Origin: Pseudomonas graminis
Lineage (GTDB): Bacteria > Pseudomonadota > Gammaproteobacteria > Pseudomonadales > Pseudomonadaceae
Direction of reading: 5' to 3'
Assembly (NCBI RefSeq): GCF_001705435.1
Contig: NZ_MDEN01000068.1
Coordinates: 62,001-126,000, forward strand
DNA length: 64,000 nt
This document shows, in pieces, positions 8,162 to 15,841 of this stretch; the stretch's first letter is position 1, and each line of letters starts with the position of its first letter. The position numbers and the translations under genes were made by a program. The notes below the pieces were generated by a model. It saw nothing but the letters and a program-made list of their open reading frames with translations, was not told the DNA's origin and made no database searches.

Positions 8162-10422
8162 GAAGCGTCTCCCGTGTCGTTGGGCTTGTCGTTGGGGGCG
8201 TCTATAGGTTCGTCGTTGGCTTGGTCTTTGGGTGTCCAGGTTTTCAACAGCAGGGCGTTGCTCACCACGCTGACGCTGGACAAGGCCATGGCTGCACCTG
8301 CCAGGACCGGATTGAGTAGACCGAACGCGGCCAGCGGAATGCCGATCAGGTTATAGACGAAGGCCCAGAAGAGGTTTTGCCGGATCTTTGCGTAGGTCTT
8401 GCGGCTGATGTCCAGCGCGGCCGGGATCAACCGCGGGTCGCCGCGCATCAGGGTGATGCCGGCGGCGTGCATGGCCACGTCCGTGCCGCCGCCCATGGCG
8501 ATGCCGATGTCGGCAGCGGCCAGGGCAGGGGCGTCGTTGATGCCGTCACCGACCATCGCCACCACGCCGGTTTTTTTCAGGGCCACGACGGTGGCGGCTT
8601 TGTCGGCGGGCAGTATTTCGGCGTGCACGTCGTTGATGCCCAGCGCCTGCGCGACGACCCTTGCGCTGCCGCGATTGTCTCCCGTCAGCAGGTGACTGCT
8701 GATGTGCCGGGCGGTCAGTTGCGCGATGGCCTCAACGGCGCCGGGCTTGAGCGTGTCGCCGAAGGCAAACAGGCCGAGCACCTGACGCTGCGGGCTCAGT
8801 TCGATCAGCCAGGACAGCGTGCGGCCTTCGGCTTCCCAGGCCTGAGCCCGCCCGTACAGGTCGAGCCCGGTCAAGTTGCTTTCTTGCAGCAAGCCGCTTT
8901 CTTGCAGCAGGCGCTGATTGCCCAGCGCCAGTTCGCGGCTGTCCAGGGTGCCGGCGATACCGCGTCCGGCCAGCGCGCGGCTGTTGCTGACGTCCCCCAG
9001 GTTCAGGCCGCGTTCTGTGGTCACGTCCAGCACCGCTTTGGCCAACGGGTGTTCGCTGCCACGCTGCAGCGCACCGGCCAGTTGCAGCAGGGCGTTTTCA
9101 TCACCGTCGAGGGCGGCCATGTGGGCAATGCGCGGCGTGCCGGAGGTCAGCGTGCCGGTCTTGTCGAAGACCACCGTGGTGACTTCATGGGCGCGTTCAA
9201 GGGCTTCGGCGTCCTTGATCAAAATGCCGTGGCGGGCGGCCACGCCGGTGCCGGCCATGATCGCAGTCGGCGTGGCCAGCCCGAGGGCACAGGGGCAGGC
9301 GATGACCAGCACGGTGACGGCGTTGATCACCGCGGCCTCCAGCGACGCGCCGGCCATCAGCCAGCCGACCAGCGTCGCCAGGGCAATCAGCAGGACCACC
9401 GGCACGAACACCTGGCTGACCTTGTCGACCAGTTTCTGGATCGGCGCCTTGGCTGACTGCGCGTCTTCCACCAGACGGATGATGCGCGCCAGCACGGTTT
9501 CTGCGCCCAGTGCCTGAGTGCTGATCAGCAGGCGGCCCTCGCCATTGATCGCGCCACCGGTGACCCTGTCGCCGGGTTGCTTGGGGACCGGCAGGCTCTC
9601 GCCGCTGATCAGGGCTTCATCGGCGTGGCTCTGGCCTTCGATCACCTCGCCATCCACCGGGAAGCGCTCGCCGGGTTTTACTACCACCTGATCGCCGATG
9701 CTCAGTGTGCTGATGGCGACCTCCATTTCCTGGCCGTCCACCCGCTTGATCGCGCGTTCAGGGCGTAACCCCTCCAGCGCCCGAATTGCGCTGGCGGTCT
9801 GGCGCTTGGCGCTGCTTTCGAGGTATTTGCCGAGGAGGACCAGTGCGATCACCACCGCCGACGCCTCGAAATACAGGTGCGGCATCGTCCCGGGCGCAGC
9901 GCTCAGCCATTGGTAGATGCTCAGCCCATATCCGGCACTGGTGCCCAGCGCGACCAGCAAGTCCATGTTGCCGGAACCGGCGCGCACGGCTTTCCAGGCG
10001 GCGACGTAAAAGCGCGCGCCGAGGAGGAATTGTACGGGGGTGGCCAGGGCAAACTGCAACCACGCCGGCAGCATCCCGTGGCCGCCGAACGGCTGCAGCA
10101 GCATTGGCACCACCAGCGGCAGCGCCAGGACAATGGCGAGTATCAGTTGCCAGCGCTCGGTGTTGTGGCGTTGGCGCTGGTCGGCCTGCTGAACGGCTGA
10201 ATCCTGTTCGAGGCTGGCGCTGTAGCCAGCCTTGTCGACGGCCGCCACCAGCACGGCGGGGTCGATCTGCCCGCTGACTTCGACGTAGGCGCGTTCGTTG
10301 GCGAGGTTGACCGTGGCGACCTGGACGCCGGGCACTTTGCGCAACGCGCGCTCGACCCGGCCTGCGCAACTGGCGCAGGTCATGCCGGCGATAGGCAGAT
10401 CGAATGTTGCGGGACTGGGCAT
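8158..10422 (-). CDS. copA: Cu(I)-exporting P-type ATPase CopA (CueA)
   Basis: A 754-residue P1B-type ATPase that exports Cu(I) from the cytoplasm. Seen: one N-terminal heavy-metal domain with GMTCASC (Cys16/Cys19), transmembrane helices, the intramembrane metal site ACPCALGLATPTA, the phosphorylation motif DKTGTLTSG, a TGDN motif and the hinge GDGINDAPALAAADIGIAMG. The C-terminus is polar and repetitive (PIDAPNDKPNDTGDAS). I start at ATG 10422, which has GGAG upstream; the frame extends to 10551, but that extension runs through the promoter. It forms an operon with cueR. Only one metal-binding domain is present, whereas some homologues have two. Confidence 0.94.
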   Translation of the reverse strand: MPSPATFDLPIAGMTCASCAGRVERALRKVPGVQVATVNLANERAYVEVSGQIDPAVLVAAVDKAGYSASLEQDSAVQQADQRQRHNTERWQLILAIVLALPLVVPMLLQPFGGHGMLPAWLQFALATPVQFLLGARFYVAAWKAVRAGSGNMDLLVALGTSAGYGLSIYQWLSAAPGTMPHLYFEASAVVIALVLLGKYLESSAKRQTASAIRALEGLRPERAIKRVDGQEMEVAISTLSIGDQVVVKPGERFPVDGEVIEGQSHADEALISGESLPVPKQPGDRVTGGAINGEGRLLISTQALGAETVLARIIRLVEDAQSAKAPIQKLVDKVSQVFVPVVLLIALATLVGWLMAGASLEAAVINAVTVLVIACPCALGLATPTAIMAGTGVAARHGILIKDAEALERAHEVTTVVFDKTGTLTSGTPRIAHMAALDGDENALLQLAGALQRGSEHPLAKAVLDVTTERGLNLGDVSNSRALAGRGIAGTLDSRELALGNQRLLQESGLLQESNLTGLDLYGRAQAWEAEGRTLSWLIELSPQRQVLGLFAFGDTLKPGAVEAIAQLTARHISSHLLTGDNRGSARVVAQALGINDVHAEILPADKAATVVALKKTGVVAMVGDGINDAPALAAADIGIAMGGGTDVAMHAAGITLMRGDPRLIPAALDISRKTYAKIRQNLFWAFVYNLIGIPLAAFGLLNPVLAGAAMALSSVSVVSNALLLKTWTPKDQANDEPIDAPNDKPNDTGDAS

Positions 10423-10453
10423 CGTGAACACTCCGGTAAGTCGATTGCCAGTA

Positions 10454-10484
10454 AGGATCAACCTTGCCCTTCTGGCAAGGTCAA
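10454..10484 (-). promoter_or_regulatory. CueR-type promoter/operator of copA
   Basis: On the minus strand a -35 like TTGACC (10484-10479) overlaps a 21-base dyad, ACCTTGCC-AGAAG-GGCAAGGT (10481-10461), placed between -35 and a weak -10 around 10453-10459. A dyad inside an over-long (19-20 base) spacer is the hallmark of MerR/CueR promoters, and the half sites resemble known copA operators (ACCTTCC type). It lies about 40-60 bases upstream of the copA start. Confidence 0.75.
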
Positions 10485-10595
10485 GGTGCGTAACGGATGT
10501 TTTTCTGGCCGGATCGTTTGTCCGCCGCGGCGCAGGACAGCCCATTTGCAACCTGCGACAATCGCGGACCCTTTCGGCCAGGCGAGCTGCATACC

Positions 10596-11531
10596 GTGTA
10601 CGACTTCAACGATTTGTACTACTTCGTGCAGGTGGTCGAGAACAAGGGGTTCGCCGCCGCTGCGCGCAAGATCGACGTACCGAAGACCAAGCTCAGCCGC
10701 CGCATTGCTCAACTGGAAGATCGGCTCGGGGTACGTCTGATCCAGCGCACCACGCGCAAGTTCACGGTGACCGAGGTGGGGCTGGATTACTACCGTCATT
10801 GCGTGGCGATGCTGGTGGAGGCCGATGCGGCGGAGAAGGTGGTCGAGCAGTCGAGGTCCGAACCCCAGGGCATCGTGCGCATCAGTTGCCCACCGGCGCT
10901 GGGTGCGATGGGGGTGAGCGACACGATCGTCAAGTTTATGGTGCTGCACCCGAAAGTGCAGGTTCAGGTGGAGAGCACGAACCGACGGGTGGATGTGTTG
11001 GGGGAGGGCTATGACATCGCGCTGAGGGTGCGTTTTCCGCCGCTGGAGGACGAGAATCTGGTGATGAAGGTGTTGGGCGAGAGCCATCAGCGGTTGGTGG
11101 TTCGTCCGTCGCTGCTGGAGGGTAAGGTGGTTCGAACGCCGCAGGAGTTGGTGGGGCTGCCGAGTATGGATCTGGCGCCGGCAAACCGTGAGCACCGTTG
11201 GGCGTTGATCGGGCCGGGTGGTGAGCGGATTGAGGTTGCTCATCAGCCACGCTTTGTGTCGTCGGATCTGGATGCGTTGCACCGGGCGGCGGTGGAGGGG
11301 GGGGGGGGGGTGCAGATGCCGGAGATTATGGTTCGGCATTCGTTGCATGAGGGGCGGCTGGTTGAGTTGTTGCCGGGGTTTCGGCCGCCAAGCGGGTTGA
11401 TTCATGCGGTGTTTCCGTCTCGCCGGGGGTTGTTGCCGTCGGTGCGGGGGTTGGTGGATTTGCTGGCGGAGGATTTTGGGTTGAATGCGAAGGCGGATCG
11501 GGAGGCGTGTGAGCTGGCCGGCAAGCTGTAG
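10596..11531 (+). CDS. LysR-family transcriptional regulator with poly-G tract
   Basis: A 311-residue LysR-type regulator. Seen: N-terminal winged helix DLYYFVQVVENKGFAAAARKIDVPKTKLSRRIAQLE, and an effector-binding domain from about 90 onward. I use GTG at 10596 (VYDFNDLYYF), the usual beginning of this subfamily; upstream in-frame sequence overlaps the copA promoter region. At 11297-11310 a run of 14 G encodes a Gly4 patch (VEGGGGVQ); the frame stays open to a normal C-terminus, so this copy is intact. The 3' half is unusually G-rich on the coding strand. A related LysR gene lies beside an azoreductase gene in other pseudomonads, and an azoreductase follows here after the repeat nest, but control of it is inference. 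Confidence 0.85.
   Translation: MYDFNDLYYFVQVVENKGFAAAARKIDVPKTKLSRRIAQLEDRLGVRLIQRTTRKFTVTEVGLDYYRHCVAMLVEADAAEKVVEQSRSEPQGIVRISCPPALGAMGVSDTIVKFMVLHPKVQVQVESTNRRVDVLGEGYDIALRVRFPPLEDENLVMKVLGESHQRLVVRPSLLEGKVVRTPQELVGLPSMDLAPANREHRWALIGPGGERIEVAHQPRFVSSDLDALHRAAVEGGGGVQMPEIMVRHSLHEGRLVELLPGFRPPSGLIHAVFPSRRGLLPSVRGLVDLLAEDFGLNAKADREACELAGKL
11297..11310 (+). repeat. Homopolymer of 14 G inside the LysR coding sequence
   Basis: Fourteen consecutive G, extended by the interrupted GGTGGA before it. Tracts of this length are prone to slipped-strand mispairing, and a change of one base would shift the last 70 or so codons of the regulator out of frame. It could also be a site of sequencing error. 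Confidence 0.9.
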
Positions 11532-11576
11532 GGGACTTAAGCTGTAGGGGACTGAGTTATTAAGCTGTAAGGGACT

Positions 11577-11632
11577 AGCTGTAGAGCTGTAGAGCTGTAG
11601 AGCTGTAGAGCTGTAGAGCTGTAGAGCTGTAG
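11577..11632 (+). repeat. 8-bp tandem repeat, AGCTGTAG x 7
   Basis: Seven head-to-tail copies of AGCTGTAG run directly up to a 47-bp palindromic element. Degenerate pieces with the same start (AAGCTGTAGGGGACT, AAGCTGTAAGGGACT) precede it at about 11524-11575. It is too short and too regular for a CRISPR array and has no spacers. The array looks like replication slippage at the edge of the repeat element. Confidence 0.9.
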
Positions 11633-11678
11633 GGGACTGATTTATTTACAGCGCTTCACCGTAAATTAATCTGTCCCC
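11632..11678. repeat. 47-bp palindromic element, copy 1
   Basis: An imperfect palindrome that begins GGGGACTGATTTATTTAC, turns at GCGCTTC and ends GTAAATTAATCTGTCCCC. The same element recurs at 12134-12180 and, inverted, at 13465-13511. The ends resemble REP/RAYT-type or MITE-like elements with a GGGGACaGATTtATTT core; no associated transposase is in the window. Confidence 0.85.
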
Positions 11679-11687
11679 GGGTTTTTC

Positions 11688-12108
11688 AAGATCAAGATCA
11701 AGGTTCTTTAAAATCAAGAGCGTCTGCCTGGGGGCAGACTGTTTCGCCTTCGGCGAGTTACTTGGAAAAGCACCCCAAGTAACCAAAGGTGCTTGCTCCT
11801 GGTTGGGCCCGACTTCGTCGGGTTCCTTCACTCCGGTCTCGCTCCGTGGGCCCGCCGCCATCCGCCATCCATGGCGGGGGGCGGCTCTCGCGGCATCCGT
11901 GCCGCTCGGCCCACTGCGCGAGACCTGCGTTCAGCCTGCACCCAAGTCGCGATTGGCGGTGTTTGGGCTTTTTGCGCATGAAGATCAAACGCGCTTTAAA
12001 GCAGATCAGAAGCTTCCCGGTTGAAGCCGGTCCTGCCGTCGGCGGCGGTCCTGCTGAATGCACGCGGTGTTTGTAGGACCGGCTTCAGCCGGGAAGGGGC
12101 CAGTTTGA
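11688..12108 (+). repeat. Mosaic intergenic repeat, copy A
   Basis: First of five copies of a 300-500 base intergenic repeat. Order of modules: CAAGATCAAGATCAAGG, a hairpin GTCTGCCTGGGGGCAGAC, TCGCCTTCGGCGA, GTTACTTGG...CCAAGTAAC, a block containing CCATCCATGGCGGGGGGCGGC and AGACCTGCGTTCAGCCTGCA, then a pair of facing REP sequences. Frames on both strands are open but encode only the repeat. With the preceding palindrome it forms a tandem duplication with copy B at a distance of 502 bases. Confidence 0.85.
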
Positions 12109-12133
12109 ACGCCATCAATGTCAGGAAGCTGTA

Positions 12134-12180
12134 GGGGACTGATTTATTTACAGCGCTTCACCGTAAATTAATCTGTCCCC
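12134..12180. repeat. 47-bp palindromic element, copy 2
   Basis: Same sequence as copy 1 at 11632, exactly 502 bases downstream and in the same orientation, again preceded by AAGCTGTA. It marks the second unit of the local tandem duplication. Confidence 0.85.
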
Positions 12181-12188
12181 GGGTTTTT

Positions 12189-12622
12189 CAAGATCAAGAT
12201 CAAGGTTCTTTGAAATAAAGGGCGTCTGCCTGGGGGCAGACTGTTTCGCCTTCGGCGAGTTACTTGGAAAAGTCGAAAGTCGCACCATCCCCAAGTAACC
12301 AAGGGTGCTTGCTCTCGGTTGGGCCCCTCGTTCCTCGGGGTTCCTTCACTCCGGTCTCGCTCCGTGGGCCCGCCGCCATCCGCCATCCATGGCGGGGGGC
12401 GGCTCTCGCGGCATCCATGCCGCTCGGCCCACTGCGCGAGACCTGCGTTCAGCCTGCACCAAAGTCGCGTTCTGCGGCGTCTGGGTTTTTTGTGTATGAA
12501 GATCAAGATCAAAAGCAGATCAAGAGCTTCCCGGCTGAAGCCGGTCCTACCGTCGGCGGCGGTCCTGCTGAATGCGCGCGGTGTTTGTGGGACCGGCTTT
12601 AGCCGGGAAGGGGCCGGTGTGA
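12189..12622 (+). repeat. Mosaic intergenic repeat, copy B
   Basis: Second unit of the tandem duplication. It has the same module order as copy A with scattered differences (for example an extra GTCGAAAGTCGCACCAT before CCCCAAGTAACC) and ends with two facing REP sequences (about 12529-12560 and 12583-12618). No protein gene is supported in it. Confidence 0.85.
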
Positions 12623-12799
12623 ACACTATGAATGTCAGGTTTTTTTGCATTCTTTAAACCAGCATCGATGCTCCATCTTTGGATTGTCCTGTATGTGAGA
12701 CGATCTAATGCATTTGCACCCTCTAATCACTTATTACCTCGCAAGGTAGGATGACGCCACTTGATCGCCAGGCGGCGATTCTCACCTTGGGAGCACTTT

Positions 12800-13405
12800 A
12801 TGAAACTCTTGCACATCGATTCCAGCATCCTCGGCGATCACTCCGCTTCGCGTCAGTTGAGCCGCAGTGTCGTGGAGGCTTTCACCGCTTCTGCCCCGGA
12901 CACTCAGGTGGTGTACCGCGATCTGGCGAATGAGCCACTCAGTCATTTCTCCGGCGCGACGCTGGCTGCTGCGGGGACGCCGGTGGAGGGCCGCGATGCG
13001 GCGCAGACGCTGGACGTGGAGACCAACGAAGCGACGCTGGCGGAGTTTCTGTCGGCGGACGTGGTGGTCATCGGTGCGCCGATGTACAACTTCAGCATCC
13101 CGAGCCAGTTGAAGGCGTGGATCGACCGGATCTGTGTGGCCGGCCGCACGTTCCGTTACACCGAGGCGGGCCCGGAAGGTCTGTGCAAGGGCAAGAAAGT
13201 GATCGTCGTTTCGACCACTGGCGGTCTGCATCAGGGCCTGCCGAGCGGCGTAGGCCATGATGACTTGCTCAAGGTGGTGTTCGGTTTCATCGGCGTCACC
13301 GACCTGCAATTCGTTGTGGCCGAAGGCCTGGCTTATGGTGAGGAGCCGCGCGCCGCTGCCATGGCCGCCGCGCAAAAGAACATCAGCGAAACGCTGTTCG
13401 CCTGA
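12800..13405 (+). CDS. azoR: FMN-dependent NADH-azoreductase
   Basis: A 201-residue flavodoxin-like quinone/azo reductase (AzoR/AcpD family), a cytoplasmic FMN enzyme that reduces quinones and azo compounds with NAD(P)H. Seen: opening MKLLHIDSSILGDHSASRQLS, the FMN-binding segment APMYNFSIPSQLKAWIDRI near residues 94-112, and STTGGLHQG around 139-147. ATG at 12800 has GGGAG upstream; in-frame upstream sequence is intergenic. It stands alone between the repeat nest and a 47-bp palindrome, downstream of the LysR gene. Length is normal for the family. Confidence 0.93.
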   Translation: MKLLHIDSSILGDHSASRQLSRSVVEAFTASAPDTQVVYRDLANEPLSHFSGATLAAAGTPVEGRDAAQTLDVETNEATLAEFLSADVVVIGAPMYNFSIPSQLKAWIDRICVAGRTFRYTEAGPEGLCKGKKVIVVSTTGGLHQGLPSGVGHDDLLKVVFGFIGVTDLQFVVAEGLAYGEEPRAAAMAAAQKNISETLFA

Positions 13406-13464
13406 CCCGACCAACCCGCAGGGATACACGCGACCTTCCCGGTCGGTAAACCCTCAGCAGCCGA

Positions 13465-13511
13465 GGGGACAGATTGATTTACGGTGAAGCGCTGTAAATA
13501 AATCAGTCCCC
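13465..13511. repeat. 47-bp palindromic element, copy 3 (inverted)
   Basis: Inverted copy of the element at 11632 and 12134, located 60 bases after the azoreductase stop. The flanks GCCGA and TCGGC extend the palindrome, so the transcript could form a long hairpin and act as a terminator or RNA-stabilising structure for azoR. Confidence 0.85.
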
Positions 13512-13833
13512 TCGGCTTGTCAACCCTCGGCTTTGTCCCCCTCGGCTTTTGCGTCCTGTCATGCAGCCCCGCGACAGGCTTTATGAGATCTTTGCGCGTA
13601 ATCTCGTTGCAGCACCGTAGAATGCCGGCCCAATCGGTCTGTTCTGCGTCAAACGGCGGCCGCTGTCTTTCATTCATCGAGCTTGGCCCGCCTTGTGCTC
13701 CCTTGATCCTCAAACGTTTCGGAATGTTATCGAACCCCGCGGGTCAGATAGCGACAGACGCCGTTTTTACGGGCCCTCAGGCCTTGAGCGTCTGAATCGG
13801 CAGGGATGGATTGATAAGGTGAGGGGCATTGCA
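13512..13833. other. Intergenic region upstream of secreted hydrolase
   Basis: About 320 bases with three short CCTCGGCTT repeats at the left (13509-13548) and no convincing gene. A long in-frame upstream extension of the following hydrolase (ATG at 13693) is rejected because a signal peptide begins at 13834. Confidence 0.5.
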
Positions 13834-14901
13834 ATGATGCGTCTTTGTGCAGTGATGATGATCAGCCTGCTGGGCAGCCTGATTTCGGTGCAGGCCAGTG
13901 AGCTGCAGAGCTGGAGCGTGGGCTTTCACGAGCTGACGTTTCTCGATCCGCTGGATTCCCGGCCCATGCACGCCTATGCCTTTTACCCGTCCACCGACGA
14001 TGAGCACGTCACCCGCGTTCAGGGGTATCCGATTGAAGCGTCGGAAGACGCCACCATTGCCATGGGTCGTTTCCCGCTGCTGATGCTGTCCCACGGCAAC
14101 ACCGGCACGCCGCTGGCGCAGCACGACCTCGCGACGTCATTGGCGCGCAAAGGCTTTGTCGTCGTGGCGGTGTTTCATCCGGGCGACAACTACATGGACC
14201 ACAGCCGTCTGGGCAGCCTGAGCAATCTCTACGGTCGCCCGCTGCAAATCTCCGAAGCCATCAGTGCCGCGCTGATCGACCCGATGCTGTCGCCGTACAT
14301 CAGCGCGCGTCGGGTGGGGGTGATCGGTTATTCGGCGGGCGGCGAAACGGCGTTAATCCTCGCCGGCGCCCAGCCTGATCTGCAGCGTCTGCGCCATTAC
14401 TGCACCGAGCGCCCCCAGGACCGTGACGCCTGCAAAACCCAAGGCGAACTGGTGGCAGACCGTGACGACCTGCACGCCCAAGCCGATCCCCGCGTGGGGG
14501 CCTTGATGCTCATGGCGCCGCTGGGGTTGATGTTCGGTCGGCAGACCTTGGCTGAGGTGCACGTGCCGGTGTTGCTGTACAGCGGCGACGGCGACGAATT
14601 GCTCGCCATCGACAAGAACGCTGAAGCATTGGCCCGCAAGCTCCCCGATGTCTCGGATTTCAAGTTGTTTGCCGGCGCAGGACACTTTGTGTTCATGGCG
14701 CCCTGTGATGACGAGCAACGGGCCACTCAACCGGGCCTGTGTACCGATGCCATCGGCGTCAACCGAGAAAGCATTCACCGCGACCTGAGCACCGAAGCCG
14801 TGCGCTTTTTCGGCACTGCGTTGGGTACGCCCCTCGGCACCGCCGGGATGCAGACCGCCGCCCATCGTGAATTTGATCCCGTCAGCAGCCTCGATCAATA
14901 A
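13834..14901 (+). CDS. Exported alpha/beta hydrolase (dienelactone hydrolase-like)
   Basis: A 355-residue predicted periplasmic or secreted alpha/beta hydrolase. Seen: N-terminal signal peptide MMRLCAVMMISLLGSLISVQA followed by SELQSW; oxyanion region LLMLSHGNTGTP; nucleophile elbow VIGYSAGGETA with Ser; a candidate acid in LLYSGDGDEL; and His in AGAGHFVFMAP. This order matches serine hydrolases of the dienelactone hydrolase/PAF-acetylhydrolase-like group. The pair of Cys around HYCTERPQDRDACK may form a disulfide outside the cytoplasm. Start chosen at ATG 13834 because of the signal peptide and GAGG upstream. Substrate unknown. Confidence 0.8.
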   Translation: MMRLCAVMMISLLGSLISVQASELQSWSVGFHELTFLDPLDSRPMHAYAFYPSTDDEHVTRVQGYPIEASEDATIAMGRFPLLMLSHGNTGTPLAQHDLATSLARKGFVVVAVFHPGDNYMDHSRLGSLSNLYGRPLQISEAISAALIDPMLSPYISARRVGVIGYSAGGETALILAGAQPDLQRLRHYCTERPQDRDACKTQGELVADRDDLHAQADPRVGALMLMAPLGLMFGRQTLAEVHVPVLLYSGDGDELLAIDKNAEALARKLPDVSDFKLFAGAGHFVFMAPCDDEQRATQPGLCTDAIGVNRESIHRDLSTEAVRFFGTALGTPLGTAGMQTAAHREFDPVSSLDQ

Positions 14902-14935
14902 CGCTGCGCGGAAACCTCAGACCGACTCGCGCAGC

Positions 14936-15841
14936 TTAAGGGGCTTCTGAAGCGGGTGAGGCCCCCGCCGGTTTGCCCCGAATCACTTTGCCGCGCCGCT
15001 CGGCAATCTCCCGCGCCTGACCATCACGCTGCCCGCCGGTACGCGCCTCGCTGATCAATGCCGGAATCAACGGCCCCTCTGGCAAGTTCTTCCAGAACCT
15101 CGCCGGCAAATGACCCTGCATGACTTTAGGATTGAGCCGCGCCGGATTGAAGATGTGGCTGTAGTAGGTCAGCCACAGATTGCCGTGGGGATCATCGGCG
15201 TTGCGTGCCAGGGATTGCCACGCCTCCGGGCATTCAGGCTGATGAATCAGCTGCTTGCCGTCATAGAACACGCCGTCTTTGGGCGTTGCGATCATCCAGC
15301 GATGACGGCCCATGCGCCCGATGAAGTGCTCGCTGGCGGTGCGCAGAATGTCATGGGCGGGCTCGTGCCACGCGACGTATTCCGGCAGGCAAGACATCTC
15401 CAGCAACGCCGCCTTGGCCGCAACGTCTTCGGCATTGTCGATCACCGGCAGCGCCACGAAGCGCAGGAACGCGTGCAGGTGATGGGCTTCGCGGCTGACC
15501 TGTTTCAAGCGCCGGTGCAGTTCGCTGCCCAGTTTGTCGCCGGCCAGCATGGCCGTGCGATCACCGTGACTGACCCGCCAGAGCACTTCGTAGAGCAGCG
15601 TCCAGCGCTGGTCGCCGCAGAACTGCGCGGCGTTCTGCAGCAGTTCCAGCAATTCGAGGGGAATGCGCGCGCGAAACGGGCCGGGCTCGTCCGGGTAATC
15701 GGCGTCGCTGGCGAAGAGGTCGGCGTCCTGCTGCACGCTCCAGCTCACCTGGTCAGGGTTGATCTGGTGGCTCAGCAGCCAGCGCGCCTGCTGCCGCCAG
15801 GTGTCGAATGAGTCGGCGCAATCAAGAATGATCATCCCCAC
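14936..15841 (-). CDS. DUF4130 family DNA-metabolism protein (TIGR03915-like)
   Basis: A 301-residue soluble protein of the family usually annotated as probable DNA metabolism protein. Seen: opening IILDCADSFDTWRQQARWLL, the central LHAFLRFVALP and YVAWHEPAHDILRTASEHFIGRMG-type region, and FYDGKQL near 200. In other bacteria this domain is sometimes fused to a uracil-DNA-glycosylase-like domain, here absent. Its start overlaps the end of the radical SAM gene by 10 bases, and the two are almost always found together. A LexA-like box upstream of the pair suggests damage induction. The C-terminal 35 residues are basic. The activity is unknown. Confidence 0.82.
   Translation of the reverse strand: MGMIILDCADSFDTWRQQARWLLSHQINPDQVSWSVQQDADLFASDADYPDEPGPFRARIPLELLELLQNAAQFCGDQRWTLLYEVLWRVSHGDRTAMLAGDKLGSELHRRLKQVSREAHHLHAFLRFVALPVIDNAEDVAAKAALLEMSCLPEYVAWHEPAHDILRTASEHFIGRMGRHRWMIATPKDGVFYDGKQLIHQPECPEAWQSLARNADDPHGNLWLTYYSHIFNPARLNPKVMQGHLPARFWKNLPEGPLIPALISEARTGGQRDGQAREIAERRGKVIRGKPAGASPASEAP

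Noticed and set aside
11577..11632. Tandem AGCTGTAG array as a possible CRISPR
   Set aside because: The unit is 8 bases with no spacers and there are no cas genes nearby.
12264..12602. Open frames of 60-160 codons within the repeat copies (also near 11789, 37179, 45284 and 45532)
   Set aside because: The same peptides recur in every copy in several frames and on both strands. This follows from repeat identity and does not indicate a protein gene.
13693..13833. Longer N-terminus for the exported hydrolase starting at 13693
   Set aside because: It would bury a clear signal peptide that starts at 13834, and the extension has no coding character.
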